DNA of 64,000 nt from CAZKTS01 sp964555735 (GCA_964555735.1 CAZKTS010000288.1:19346-83345), one strand, 5' to 3'; counted from the stretch's first letter, positions 54,654 to 62,479 are shown. Notes: generated from the sequence alone by a model not told the origin. A program made the numbers and translations.

Positions 54654-55340
54654 ATGGTGGCGATGAGACAGCCGCGCGAGGCGTACTACACGCCGAGTGA
54701 GCTAGCGCGCGCGCTGGTGCACGAGATCGGGCGCGAGTTCGCGCCTGATCTGATCGTCGAGCCGCACGTCGGCCAGGGTGCGTTTGCGGAGGCTGCGATC
54801 GCGCGATGGCCGGGCCGGCCGCTGGTGGTGGTCGACGTGGACGCGGAGTCGGTGGACCAGGCGGTGAGGCGGTTCGGCTCGCGAGTGCCGAGCTTGATCG
54901 GGCGGTGTGAGTCGTGGCTGGACGTGTGCGCGGGGCCGCCGCTCGGGAGTCGGGGTGGTTCGATGCTGATCGTGGGTAATCCGCCGTATGGATCGGAGAA
55001 CCGGCGGGCGGTGTGGCCGCGGCACGTCGCTGGGGCGGTCGATCTGGCGCGGCGCTCGGCGGCGCGGTGGCGCGTGGCGATGCTGCTCGATCTGCGATCG
55101 CTGGCGGGCGGGCGGGGCGCGTGGTGGATCGAGCACCCGCCGGCGGCGGTGGTGGTGCTGAACCAGCGGCCGGCATTCGTCGGCGGAGGCTCGGCCAATG
55201 GTGAGTATGCGCTCGTGATCTGGGGCTCGCCGGGCGCCGGGGCGGGCGCGGTGCGGTGGCTCGACTGGCGCGCGCCCAAGCCGCGCGGCAAGGCGCCCAC
55301 GGGGCCCGCCACGGGGCCCGCCACGGGCGGCGCACCCTAG
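54654..55340 (+). CDS. N6-adenine DNA methyltransferase-like protein
   Basis: This 228-residue protein starts at ATG 54654 or 54663. EAYYTPSELARALVHEI leads into motif I VEPHVGQGAFAEAA near residue 38, and motif IV NPPYG lies near 109, the catalytic N-P-P-Y of adenine-N6 methylases. No target-recognition domain is obvious. The last 25 residues (GKAPTGPATGPATGGAP) are encoded by the dispersed GC repeat. Confidence 0.75.
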   Translation: MVAMRQPREAYYTPSELARALVHEIGREFAPDLIVEPHVGQGAFAEAAIARWPGRPLVVVDVDAESVDQAVRRFGSRVPSLIGRCESWLDVCAGPPLGSRGGSMLIVGNPPYGSENRRAVWPRHVAGAVDLARRSAARWRVAMLLDLRSLAGGRGAWWIEHPPAAVVVLNQRPAFVGGGSANGEYALVIWGSPGAGAGAVRWLDWRAPKPRGKAPTGPATGPATGGAP

Positions 55341-55392
55341 CCCCCGACCCGGCGCCGAAAGCGCCCCCACGGGGCTCCTACGGGCCCGGTCG
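55290..55392. repeat. dispersed GC-rich repeat, copy 7
   Basis: This copy contains CACCCTAGCCCC at about 55333 and AAAGCGCCCCCACGGGG at 55358-55374, directly before the class C promoter. Its first half codes for the end of the methyltransferase. Confidence 0.75.
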
Positions 55393-55400
55393 ATTTCGCG

Positions 55401-55428
55401 TTGACAGCGCGTACACCGCGCATATACT
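55401..55428 (+). promoter_or_regulatory. class C promoter, copy 4
   Basis: TTGACA and TATACT are 16 bases apart and ATG 55435 follows after 6 bases. The CACCGCGCATATAC string is shared with the promoter at 18707. GTACAC and ATATAC half-sites are related to the operators at 48.1 and 49.3 kb. Confidence 0.75.
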
Positions 55429-55434
55429 GGCGGC

Positions 55435-55521
55435 ATGGACAACGCACTGACCGAGGCGACCGAGGCGACCACCCCTAGCGCGGAGGAGCGCCTCTCCGAG
55501 ACGTGGACGGTGGCGTCGTGA
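55435..55521 (+). CDS. 28-residue leaderless peptide
   Basis: ATG 55435 opens MDNALTEATEATTPSAEERL and the frame ends SETWTVAS. It lies directly under a class C promoter and its stop overlaps GTG 55518 of the next gene. It may be a leader peptide that couples translation. Confidence 0.5.
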   Translation: MDNALTEATEATTPSAEERLSETWTVAS

Positions 55522-55994
55522 TCCGGGCGAGCTGGTGCCGGCTCCGCTCGGGGGCCTGGGGGGTGCGGGTCGAGGGGCGGCAGCCGCCGGCGGGCCACCG
55601 GGTGACGGTGGCGAGCCGCTCGGGCGAGCGGCGGCTGGTGCAGGTCGGGCGCGCGGTGTGGCGGTCGCCGTCGGGCGGCCCCAACGTAGTGCTGTACGAG
55701 GTGGTACAGGACGACGCGCCGGAGACGCCGGCCGACGTGCTGGCGGCGCTGGCGAAGTGCCCGGCGGAGGAGCTGCTGCGGGTGGCTCGGATGCTGCGGG
55801 CGATGGAGGCGATGGAGCCCGGGGAGCTGTCGGCGATCGGCGTTCGACTGGCGGCGGCGGCCGAGGTGGTGGTAGCGCGCGATGCGGCGGCGCTGGAGCT
55901 GGCGCGAGCGAAGCTCGCGGGCGAGCCGTACACCGTGCCGAAGCCGGGCGAGGATGTGTCGGGCGAGGCGTCGGGCGAGGAGGTGACGCCGTGA
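55518..55994 (+). CDS. hypothetical protein
   Basis: This protein has 158 residues from GTG 55518. A beta-rich first half (SWCRLRSGAWGVRVEGRQPP) precedes a helical second half (AEELLRVARMLRAMEAMEPG). It is not recognised. It is coupled to the GGCT-like gene that follows. Confidence 0.65.
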   Translation: MIRASWCRLRSGAWGVRVEGRQPPAGHRVTVASRSGERRLVQVGRAVWRSPSGGPNVVLYEVVQDDAPETPADVLAALAKCPAEELLRVARMLRAMEAMEPGELSAIGVRLAAAAEVVVARDAAALELARAKLAGEPYTVPKPGEDVSGEASGEEVTP

Positions 55995-56386
55995 CGCTGG
56001 TGGCGGTGTACGGCTCGCTGCGAGCCGGGATGGCGAACGCGGGGCTGCTGGAGGGGGAGCAGCTCGGCGGGTGTCAGATCGAGGACGTGGAGCTGTACGC
56101 CTACGCGCCGAGCTACCCGGCGGCGGTGCACTGCGCGGGGGCGCTCACGGTCGGGGAGCTGTGGGACGTGTCGCTGGAGGTGCTCGATCGGCTGGATCGG
56201 CTGGAGGGGCATCCGCGGTTCTACGCGCGATCGGCGATGACGGTGCGGTGGTGGCTGGGGCGGCACCGGATGCGATCGCGCGCGTGGGTGTATCTGCTGC
56301 CGCGCTCGGGGGTGAGTGGGCGCGAGCGGATCGCGAGCGGCGACTGGGTCGAGTGGGCGCGCGGGCGAGGAGGCTGTGATGAATGA
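55991..56386 (+). CDS. gamma-glutamylcyclotransferase-like protein (small form)
   Basis: This 131-residue protein contains VAVYGSLRAGMANAGLLEGE, the YGSL substrate loop of the GGCT/AIG2-like family, and LDRLDRLEGHPRFYARSAMT, which supplies the usual acidic residue. It would remove gamma-glutamyl groups or act on amide-linked adducts. A larger relative lies at 20281, and an amidoligase that could make such bonds lies at 48155. Confidence 0.8.
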   Translation: MTLVAVYGSLRAGMANAGLLEGEQLGGCQIEDVELYAYAPSYPAAVHCAGALTVGELWDVSLEVLDRLDRLEGHPRFYARSAMTVRWWLGRHRMRSRAWVYLLPRSGVSGRERIASGDWVEWARGRGGCDE

Positions 56387-57260
56387 AACGGAAATTAACT
56401 GGACCGAGTTGACGTGGAACCCGGCGTCGGGCTGCACGAAGGTCAGCCAGGAGTGTAAGCACTGCTACGCGGAGCTAATCGCGGAGAGCAAGCGAGGGAC
56501 GCCGGCGTTCCCGCGCGGGTTCGACGTGATGGAACGGCCGTGGAAGCTCGGCGAGCCTGGGAAGGTCAAGCGGGCATCGCTGATCTTCACGAACAGCATG
56601 ACCGACTGCTTCCACGAGATGATCTCGGAAGAATACCGCGATCGGATCTTCGAGGTCGTGCGCGGCCTGGGCCGGCATCGGTTCCAGATTCTGACGAAGC
56701 GGATCGACATCGCGGCGGACTACTTCGCGCGGCGCGGCGGTGTGCCGGATAACGTCTGGCTCGGGGTCACGGTCGGGCATGAGGCGAGCCTGAGTCGCGT
56801 GGCCGTGCTGCGATCGATCCCGGCGCGCGTGCGGTTCCTGAGCTGCGAGCCGCTGCTGACCGCGCTCGACTTCGAGGCGGTCGGCGGGCTGGGCGGGGTG
56901 CATTGGGTGATCGGTGGCGGTGAGAGCGGGGTGCACGCTTCCGACCCGCGCGAGCTGGCGCGGCGGTTTCTGGTGCGCGTCGGTGGCGCGGCGGATGGTG
57001 GGCGCCGGTGGGTGCCGCGCGCCGATCGCGTGCCGTGGGCGCAGGCGCTGCGTGACTCGGCGAAGGCGGCGGGCGCGGCGTTCTGGTGGAAGCAGTGGGG
57101 CGGCCCGCGCCCTAAGAGCGGCGGGCGCGAGCTGGACGGGCGCGAGTGGTCAGAGCTGCCGGACTGGATCCCGGGGGCGATGCCGGTGGAGTACGTGCAC
57201 CGGGAGGGGCGAGCGGCTCGGGCTGAGGGTGAGCAGGTTCGGCTGCCGATCGTCCAGTGA
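56379..57260 (+). CDS. DUF5131 (Gp37/Gp68) protein
   Basis: This 293-residue protein starts at ATG 56379 behind GAGGAGG. WTELTWNPASGCTKVSQECK, then HCYAE, gives a C-x6-C-x2-C cluster at residues 19, 26 and 29. Later MTDCFHE, ILTKRID, NVWLGVTV, SCEPLL and WVIGGGESG match the DUF5131/Gp37-Gp68 family, which resembles radical-SAM enzymes. Its substrate is unknown. It overlaps the GGCT-like gene by 8 bases. Confidence 0.88.
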   Translation: MNETEINWTELTWNPASGCTKVSQECKHCYAELIAESKRGTPAFPRGFDVMERPWKLGEPGKVKRASLIFTNSMTDCFHEMISEEYRDRIFEVVRGLGRHRFQILTKRIDIAADYFARRGGVPDNVWLGVTVGHEASLSRVAVLRSIPARVRFLSCEPLLTALDFEAVGGLGGVHWVIGGGESGVHASDPRELARRFLVRVGGAADGGRRWVPRADRVPWAQALRDSAKAAGAAFWWKQWGGPRPKSGGRELDGREWSELPDWIPGAMPVEYVHREGRAARAEGEQVRLPIVQ

Positions 57261-57837
57261 AGATGACGGCGCAGTAGACCATGCGCGCGGAGCTGGTCGT
57301 TTCGACGGCTCTGAAGTCGACGACGTCGACCGCCATGCCGGCCAACAGGGCTGACAGGGCGGTCGGCGTGGTGGGATTGCTACGGGCTGCGAGGCGGTCG
57401 ACGCCGAGCAGACCGGCGAGGGTGCCGCCCGGTCTACCCCATCGCGTCTTGAGGGCGTTACCGTCGGTGATCACGAGCGCGCCTCGTTCCTTGGGCTGCC
57501 AGCTGCGGCGGGCGGCGATGATCATGGCTTGGGGCCATGGGTCGCCGTAAGCATCGAGGTCGAAGATGTTGAAGCGGTGTAGGTCGGTGCAGCGGAGCGC
57601 GAGTCGGTTGTCGCACCAGTAGCGTGGAGGGGCCTGCAGGTCGTGGATCGACCAGTCGCGCGAATCGCAGCCGAGGTAGTCGGCGGCGTCCTTCCAGGCG
57701 CCGTCGTACATCGCTCCGGTCCCGCAGAAGGCGTCGAAGACGCGCGCGGGGTTGATGTGATCGAGCACGAACCGCCGCAGGGCGACCTTGGCGGTCGTGG
57801 CTGAGTTGTCGCGCTGGTTACTTGTGGGATTTGTCAT
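57112..57837 (-). CDS. SAM-dependent methyltransferase-like protein (minus strand)
   Basis: This protein has 241 residues. The region ARVFDAFCGTGAMYDGAWKD near residue 35 is a methyltransferase motif I, and LGCDSRDW near 55 could be motif II. A DPW segment near 100 might be catalytic. Its last 50 residues are Pro/Ala-rich and are read antisense to the end of the DUF5131 gene (overlap about 149 bases). It is the second gene after the ParB-like gene, with a 20-base overlap. Confidence 0.65.
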   Translation of the reverse strand: MTNPTSNQRDNSATTAKVALRRFVLDHINPARVFDAFCGTGAMYDGAWKDAADYLGCDSRDWSIHDLQAPPRYWCDNRLALRCTDLHRFNIFDLDAYGDPWPQAMIIAARRSWQPKERGALVITDGNALKTRWGRPGGTLAGLLGVDRLAARSNPTTPTALSALLAGMAVDVVDFRAVETTSSARMVYCAVIFTGRSAAEPAHPQPEPLAPPGARTPPASPPGSSPAALTTRARPARARRS

Positions 57838-58390
57838 CGGTGCTGCACTGGACTTGTACGCCGGCCACGTCCGCGAGTGAGGCGCGGAGTAGCTGGAGGA
57901 CGTCCGGTTGCGCGGGTAGTGGGCCGGAGATCGTCATGATGAAGCGCCCGGCGATCGTGCTCGTCTCGACGTCGACTGGCCGGGTCGTGACCTCCGGGCG
58001 TGCAGTCAGCTCGGCGGCGTCGAAGCCGGCGACTTGTAGTTCGCTGAGGGTCATGGCCGACGCGACTTCGCGGAGCAGGTTCGCGTCCCAGTCAGCCTCC
58101 TCGCCGAGTCGGTTGTTGGCGAGTGCGAGCTGATGCGCCTGGTCCTCTGAGACGTCGAGCAGGCGCACTGGGACGCGGGTTAGCTTGAGCCGCTTGGCCG
58201 CTTCAAGGCGGGTGTGTCCTGCGATGACCTCGCGGTTGGCGAGGCGCGCAACGATCGGGGTTCCGAAGCCGAAGGCTTCGATGCTCTTCGCGACTTTGGC
58301 GATTGCGGCCTTGTTGCTGCGCGGGTTCTTCGCCCAAGGCGTGAGCTGATCGGGATGCAGCCAGACCGCAGGCGCTTGCGGGTCATCCAT
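57818..58390 (-). CDS. ParB-like nuclease-domain protein (minus strand)
   Basis: This protein has 190 residues from ATG 58390, chosen because TACCGT lies 7 bases upstream on the minus strand. LHPDQLTPWAKNPRSNKAAI, then GTPIVA and VIAGHTRLEAAKRL, matches the ParB/sulfiredoxin-type N-terminal domain with its GHTR motif. In phages such domains often partner DNA methyltransferases. It and the methyltransferase-like gene form one arm of a mirror-image pair. Confidence 0.85.
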   Translation of the reverse strand: MDDPQAPAVWLHPDQLTPWAKNPRSNKAAIAKVAKSIEAFGFGTPIVARLANREVIAGHTRLEAAKRLKLTRVPVRLLDVSEDQAHQLALANNRLGEEADWDANLLREVASAMTLSELQVAGFDAAELTARPEVTTRPVDVETSTIAGRFIMTISGPLPAQPDVLQLLRASLADVAGVQVQCSTDDKSHK

Positions 58391-58397
58391 GGGCGTG

Positions 58398-58403
58398 ACG
58401 GTA
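58398..58403 (-). promoter_or_regulatory. class A-like element on minus strand, TACCGT
   Basis: Read on the minus strand, TACCGT ends 7 bases before ATG 58390. The divergent TAGCGT for the + strand lies 21 bases away, so one short region serves both directions. Confidence 0.5.
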
Positions 58404-58424
58404 GCAGAGCGGTCGCGGATGAGA

Positions 58425-58430
58425 TAGCGT
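58425..58430 (+). promoter_or_regulatory. class A -10-like element TAGCGT
   Basis: GATAGCGT ends 7 bases before ATG 58438. It matches the promoter at 14755 and lacks only the TG extension. Confidence 0.55.
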
Positions 58431-58437
58431 CGGCGCG

Positions 58438-59187
58438 ATGGCGGCGAGGCGACGGGCGGTAGTGGTGGCTGATGGGTCGGGGCTGTTGCCCGGCGAGCGG
58501 GTCGACTTCCAGGCGGCGCGGCGCGAGCGATCGTCGCGACGGGGCCCGCCGCCCGCGCCGGAGCCGGTGGTGCCGATGCAGGCGGCGACGGTGACCATGA
58601 TCGAAGCGGCGACGTTGCGGCTGGCCCGCTACAACCCGCGCAAGATTGCCGGCCCGAAGCTGGAGGCGCTGAAGCAGTCTCTGCGCGTGCACGGCGTGGT
58701 CGAGCCGCTGGTCGTGCGGCGTGAGGGGCTGGAGGTCGTGGGTGGTCACCAGCGGCTGCGCGCGCTGCAGGAGATCGCGGCGGAGCGCGGCGAGGCACTC
58801 GATCGCGTGCCGTGCGTGGTGCTCGATCTGGACGACCGCCGGGCAAAGTTGCTCAACATCGCGCTCAACAACACAAACGGCGATTGGGATGAGGTGTTGC
58901 TGCCGGCGCTGCTGCGCGACCTCGCATCCGATCGAGCGCTCGCGTTCGACGAGGTGCTGGTGTCGGGGTTCTCCGCGTCGGAGATCGAGCGCTACTTGCG
59001 CGACCCCGAGCCAGGTCCGGCGCCGGACGCCGGCGGCGATCCGTTCGCGTCGAGCGTGACGCTGTCGCTGAAGTTCGACTCGGTCGCCGAGCGCGATGCG
59101 GTGAAGGCGCTCCTGGCCGAGCGGTCGGCGGTCGAGCAGCGATCGAGCGGTAGCATCGTGCGTGAGCTACTCGGGGTGCGGGTGTGA
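58438..59187 (+). CDS. ParB-like nuclease-domain protein (plus strand)
   Basis: This protein has 249 residues. After a basic N-terminus the ParB fold shows YNPRKIAGPKLEALKQSLRV, then GVVEPLVV and VVGGHQRLRALQEI (GHQR motif). The C-terminal ELLGVRV end abuts the methyltransferase start with a 4-base overlap. It mirrors the minus-strand ParB-like gene. A role in guiding or regulating the methylase is plausible. Confidence 0.85.
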   Translation: MAARRRAVVVADGSGLLPGERVDFQAARRERSSRRGPPPAPEPVVPMQAATVTMIEAATLRLARYNPRKIAGPKLEALKQSLRVHGVVEPLVVRREGLEVVGGHQRLRALQEIAAERGEALDRVPCVVLDLDDRRAKLLNIALNNTNGDWDEVLLPALLRDLASDRALAFDEVLVSGFSASEIERYLRDPEPGPAPDAGGDPFASSVTLSLKFDSVAERDAVKALLAERSAVEQRSSGSIVRELLGVRV

Positions 59188-60848
59188 CGTGGGCGCAGGT
59201 GTTAGCGGGCGCGCGTGCGTGGTCGCTGACGGCGGGTGACTCGCGCGAGGTGCTGCGGCGGCTGCCGGATGCGTCGGTCGATGCGCTGGTGACCGACCCG
59301 CCGGCTGGGGTCGGGTTCGCGGGGCATGCGTGGGACGCGCCCGGTGCGACGGTCGGCGCGCGTGGCCGGTCGGCGTTCGTGCGCGAGTTCTCGCCGGTAT
59401 TCGTCGAGGCGCTGCGGGCGATGAAGCCGGGGGCGCATGCGGTGGTGTGGGCGCTGCCGCGGACGGCTCACTGGACGATGTGCGCGCTGGAGGATGCCGG
59501 GTTCGAGATCCGAGACGTCGTCTCGCATCTGTTCGCGACTGGGTTTCCGAAGTCGCTCGACGTGGCGAAGGCGATCGACAAGCGCGCGGGGATCCATCGC
59601 GGGCGGCGCGGTAGCCAGGTGTCGTCGGACGCGTCGATGGGTGGCCCGAATTACGAGCGGTCGGCGAAGGGCGTGGCCGCGACGCCAGAGGCGGCGGAGT
59701 GGGATGGGTGGGGCACGGCGCTGAAGCCGGCGATGGAGTTCTGGATCTTGGCGCGCAAGCCGTGCGATGGGCCGGTCGCGGCGAATGTGCTGAGCCATGG
59801 CACGGGTGCGATCAACATCGATGCGTGTCGGGTGGGGCTGTCGAAGCCGCCGGGGCCGACGCCGCGGCGGGTAGACAACGGCTCGGCGTTCGGAGCGTTC
59901 AATCGCGCCGATGGATCGACCAGTGGGTTCGATCCGACGTGCGGGCGATGGCCCGCGCACATCGTGCTGGAGCACGCGCCGGGCTGCGGCAGTGGCGGGT
60001 GTGCGGCTGAGTGCCCGGCGGCGATTCTCGATGCGCAGAGCGGCGAGCGGCCAGCGACGCTGACCGGACGTGCTGATGCGGCTGGGGCACATCGCAATCC
60101 GGCCGTGGCGCCTCGCCGGCGGGTGAGTGATCACTTGTCGGCCATGGCGGAGCCGAGTGGGCCGGTGTACGCGGACGCCGGTGGGGTGGCGCGGTATTTC
60201 ACGACGGTCGAGGCGCGCGTGTACTTCGAGCCGAAGCCGCCGGCGCGCGAGCGAGCGGCGGGTGTGCGGCACTTGGCGTTCCAGTCGGCGCGGGGCGAGC
60301 CGCGCACTGCCGCCGAGCAACGCACGCGCCCGGACGGCGGGCGCAACTACCACCCGACGGTCAAGCCGATCGCGCTCATGCGCTGGCTGGTGCGGCTGGT
60401 GACACCGCCCGGCGGCGTGGTGCTCGATCCATTCGCGGGCTCTGGGACGACGGGAGTGGCGGCGATGGCCGAGGGCGCGCGGTTCGTCGGGGTCGAGCGG
60501 AGCGACGGTAGTGCCGGCGGCCAGGACTACGTGGCGCTGGCGCGGGCTCGGCTGGCGACGGCGGAGGGCGAGGCGCGGGCGGAGTTGGCCAGGATGGCCG
60601 CGCGAGCCGAAGCCCGCGCCAAGGCGGCCAGCCGCCCCGCCACGGCGCCCGCAGGGCCCGGCGGCACCATGCCCCCACCCCGGGGCCGAAAGCGAGCCCA
60701 CGGGGCGCCTAGCGCGCCCACGGGGCCTGACACGGCCGGCGCGCCTACCCGCCCCGGTACGGCGCCCGCCCTGGGGCCCTTTACCGAGCCCAAGCCGAGG
60801 GGTCGAAAGCGCGCCCACGGGGCGCCTAGCGCGGCTGGCGGGGGATGA
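59184..60848 (+). CDS. site-specific DNA methyltransferase (DPPA variant)
   Basis: This 554-residue protein has LTAGDSREVLRRLPDASVDA, then TDPPAGVGFAG near residue 37, as motif IV, with Ala in place of the usual Tyr or Trp. VVLDPFAGSGTTGVAAMAEG near 413 is motif I, so the order is that of beta-class amino-methyltransferases. The centre (residues 200-350) probably recognises DNA. The last 85 residues repeat RGRKRAHGAPSA twice and are encoded by the GC repeat. It likely protects phage DNA. Confidence 0.85.
   Translation: MTWAQVLAGARAWSLTAGDSREVLRRLPDASVDALVTDPPAGVGFAGHAWDAPGATVGARGRSAFVREFSPVFVEALRAMKPGAHAVVWALPRTAHWTMCALEDAGFEIRDVVSHLFATGFPKSLDVAKAIDKRAGIHRGRRGSQVSSDASMGGPNYERSAKGVAATPEAAEWDGWGTALKPAMEFWILARKPCDGPVAANVLSHGTGAINIDACRVGLSKPPGPTPRRVDNGSAFGAFNRADGSTSGFDPTCGRWPAHIVLEHAPGCGSGGCAAECPAAILDAQSGERPATLTGRADAAGAHRNPAVAPRRRVSDHLSAMAEPSGPVYADAGGVARYFTTVEARVYFEPKPPARERAAGVRHLAFQSARGEPRTAAEQRTRPDGGRNYHPTVKPIALMRWLVRLVTPPGGVVLDPFAGSGTTGVAAMAEGARFVGVERSDGSAGGQDYVALARARLATAEGEARAELARMAARAEARAKAASRPATAPAGPGGTMPPPRGRKRAHGAPSAPTGPDTAGAPTRPGTAPALGPFTEPKPRGRKRAHGAPSAAGGG
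60640..60838. repeat. dispersed GC-rich repeat inside methyltransferase 3' end
   Basis: Two core copies, AAAGCGAGCCCACGGGG (60689-60705) and AAAGCGCGCCCACGGGG (60806-60822), lie in frame in the last 70 codons and yield the repeated peptide KRAHGAPSA. Confidence 0.8.
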
Positions 60849-62479
60849 CGGCCGGGGCCGGGGCGGACCTCACGCCGGAGGAGTACGAGCTGGCGGTGTC
60901 GGCGCTGCTCGGGGCGGCCGACCGGGCGCGGGTGGATCGAGCGGCGTTCTTCGATCTGGTGATGCGGCACGAGACGACGGGGCAGCCGCTGACGGCGCTA
61001 CCGCACCAGCGGCTGCAGTTCGACTTCATCGCGGCGCATCCGATGTGTGTCATTCGGCAGCCGGTCGGCACCTCGAAGACCTTCACGATGGCCGCGATGG
61101 CGATGGCGCTACTCGGCGCAGATCCGACGTCACGCGGTGCAATCGTGAGTGCGACGCAGGGGCAGGCGATGAAGCCGCTCGGCATGGTGCGCGATTACAT
61201 CGAGTCGTCCGCGGCGCTGAAGATGGTCTATCCGAAGCTACGCAAGAGCCCGCGCAAGGGCGACAGCTGGGCCAATTCGGAGATCACGGTTGACCGCCCG
61301 CCGGGCATTCGTGATCCGTCGGTGGTGGCCGCAGGCATCGACGGCGCCATCACGGGCGCGCGCCTCTCGTGGGTGGTGGTGGATGACATCCTAGACCGTG
61401 AGAACACCAGCACGCCGCACGGCTTGAAGAAGGTGCACGACTGGTTCGACTCGTCAGTGCTCTCGCGGCTCGATCCGGCGGGCGCACACTTGATCGTGAC
61501 AAACACGCCGTGGCATCCCGAAGACCTCACCTATCGGCTGGAGGGGATCGGCTGGCCCACGATGACGATGGACGTGGAGGGGACGATCCGGTTCTCGAAC
61601 GTGTTGCCCGACTGGGACTCGCGCGAGATCGTACCGTCGTCGCGGCCTGGCGAGGTGTACCGCCTCGCGGCGCACGCCGAGCCGACGAACGACGCCGGCG
61701 AAGCGATCGAGGAGTCGGTGCCGCTGTGGCCGGGGCGGTACGACTGGGCCACGATCGACAAGCTGCGCGAGACGCACTTGCCGCACCGCTTCAACCAGCT
61801 CTACATGTGCGTCTGCCGCGACGATGAGCAGGCGCGGTGCAAGGTGGAGTGGGTCGACCGCTGCAAAGAGGCGGGGCGCGGCGTGGGGCTGACGTCGCAG
61901 TACAGCGGGACCAACTACGTCATGACGGGGGTCGATCTCGCGATCGGGAAGGGCGCGCAGTACGACAGCACGGCGTTCTTCACGTTCGAGCAGCTTGCAG
62001 ACGGCAAGCGCAAGATCCTAGACGTCGAGGCTGGGCAGTGGGACGCGCCGACGATCGTGGACAAGCTGCTCGACAAGCTGCAGCGCTACCGTTCGATCGC
62101 GCGGGTCGAGTCGAACGCGGCGCAGGAGTACCTGCTGCAGTTCGCGCGGGCGCGAAACGCGAGCGCGCCGATCAAGGCGCATGTCACGGGTCGCGGGAAG
62201 GCTCACCCCGAGTTCGGCGTCGAGGCGCTCTTCATCGAGCTGCAGAACGGCGCGTGGATTATCCCGTGCGACACGCGAGGGCGCTGCGCGGTCGCGGTGC
62301 AGCGATTCCTCGATGAATGCCTGTACTATCAGCCGGGCGCGCACACGGGCGATCTGCTCATGGCGGCCTACCTCGCGCGTGAGCAGGCGCGCGATCTGGG
62401 GCTGATGGCTGGGCGCGCGTACACGCGAGCCGACCATGGCAAGCTCGACGGCTTGGCAGCGCGGCTGCTGCGGCGATAG
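60845..62479 (+). CDS. terL: large terminase subunit (TerL)
   Basis: This protein has 544 residues. Walker A is the variant QPVGTSKTF near residue 71 and Walker B is WVVVDDILDRE near 177. The nuclease domain shows MTGVDLAIGKGAQYDSTAFF near 360, RVESNAAQEYL near 418 and GDLLMAAYLA near 500. It cuts and pumps DNA into the capsid. The ATG or GTG start overlaps the methyltransferase stop. Small terminase is not adjacent; the candidate is at 41972. Confidence 0.93.
   Translation: MTAGAGADLTPEEYELAVSALLGAADRARVDRAAFFDLVMRHETTGQPLTALPHQRLQFDFIAAHPMCVIRQPVGTSKTFTMAAMAMALLGADPTSRGAIVSATQGQAMKPLGMVRDYIESSAALKMVYPKLRKSPRKGDSWANSEITVDRPPGIRDPSVVAAGIDGAITGARLSWVVVDDILDRENTSTPHGLKKVHDWFDSSVLSRLDPAGAHLIVTNTPWHPEDLTYRLEGIGWPTMTMDVEGTIRFSNVLPDWDSREIVPSSRPGEVYRLAAHAEPTNDAGEAIEESVPLWPGRYDWATIDKLRETHLPHRFNQLYMCVCRDDEQARCKVEWVDRCKEAGRGVGLTSQYSGTNYVMTGVDLAIGKGAQYDSTAFFTFEQLADGKRKILDVEAGQWDAPTIVDKLLDKLQRYRSIARVESNAAQEYLLQFARARNASAPIKAHVTGRGKAHPEFGVEALFIELQNGAWIIPCDTRGRCAVAVQRFLDECLYYQPGAHTGDLLMAAYLAREQARDLGLMAGRAYTRADHGKLDGLAARLLRR

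Noticed and set aside
59920..59940. GGGTTCGATCCGACG, resembling a tRNA T-loop
   Set aside because: No acceptor stem, anticodon arm or CCA fits around it, and it lies inside a methyltransferase gene. No other tRNA-like structure was seen in the window.
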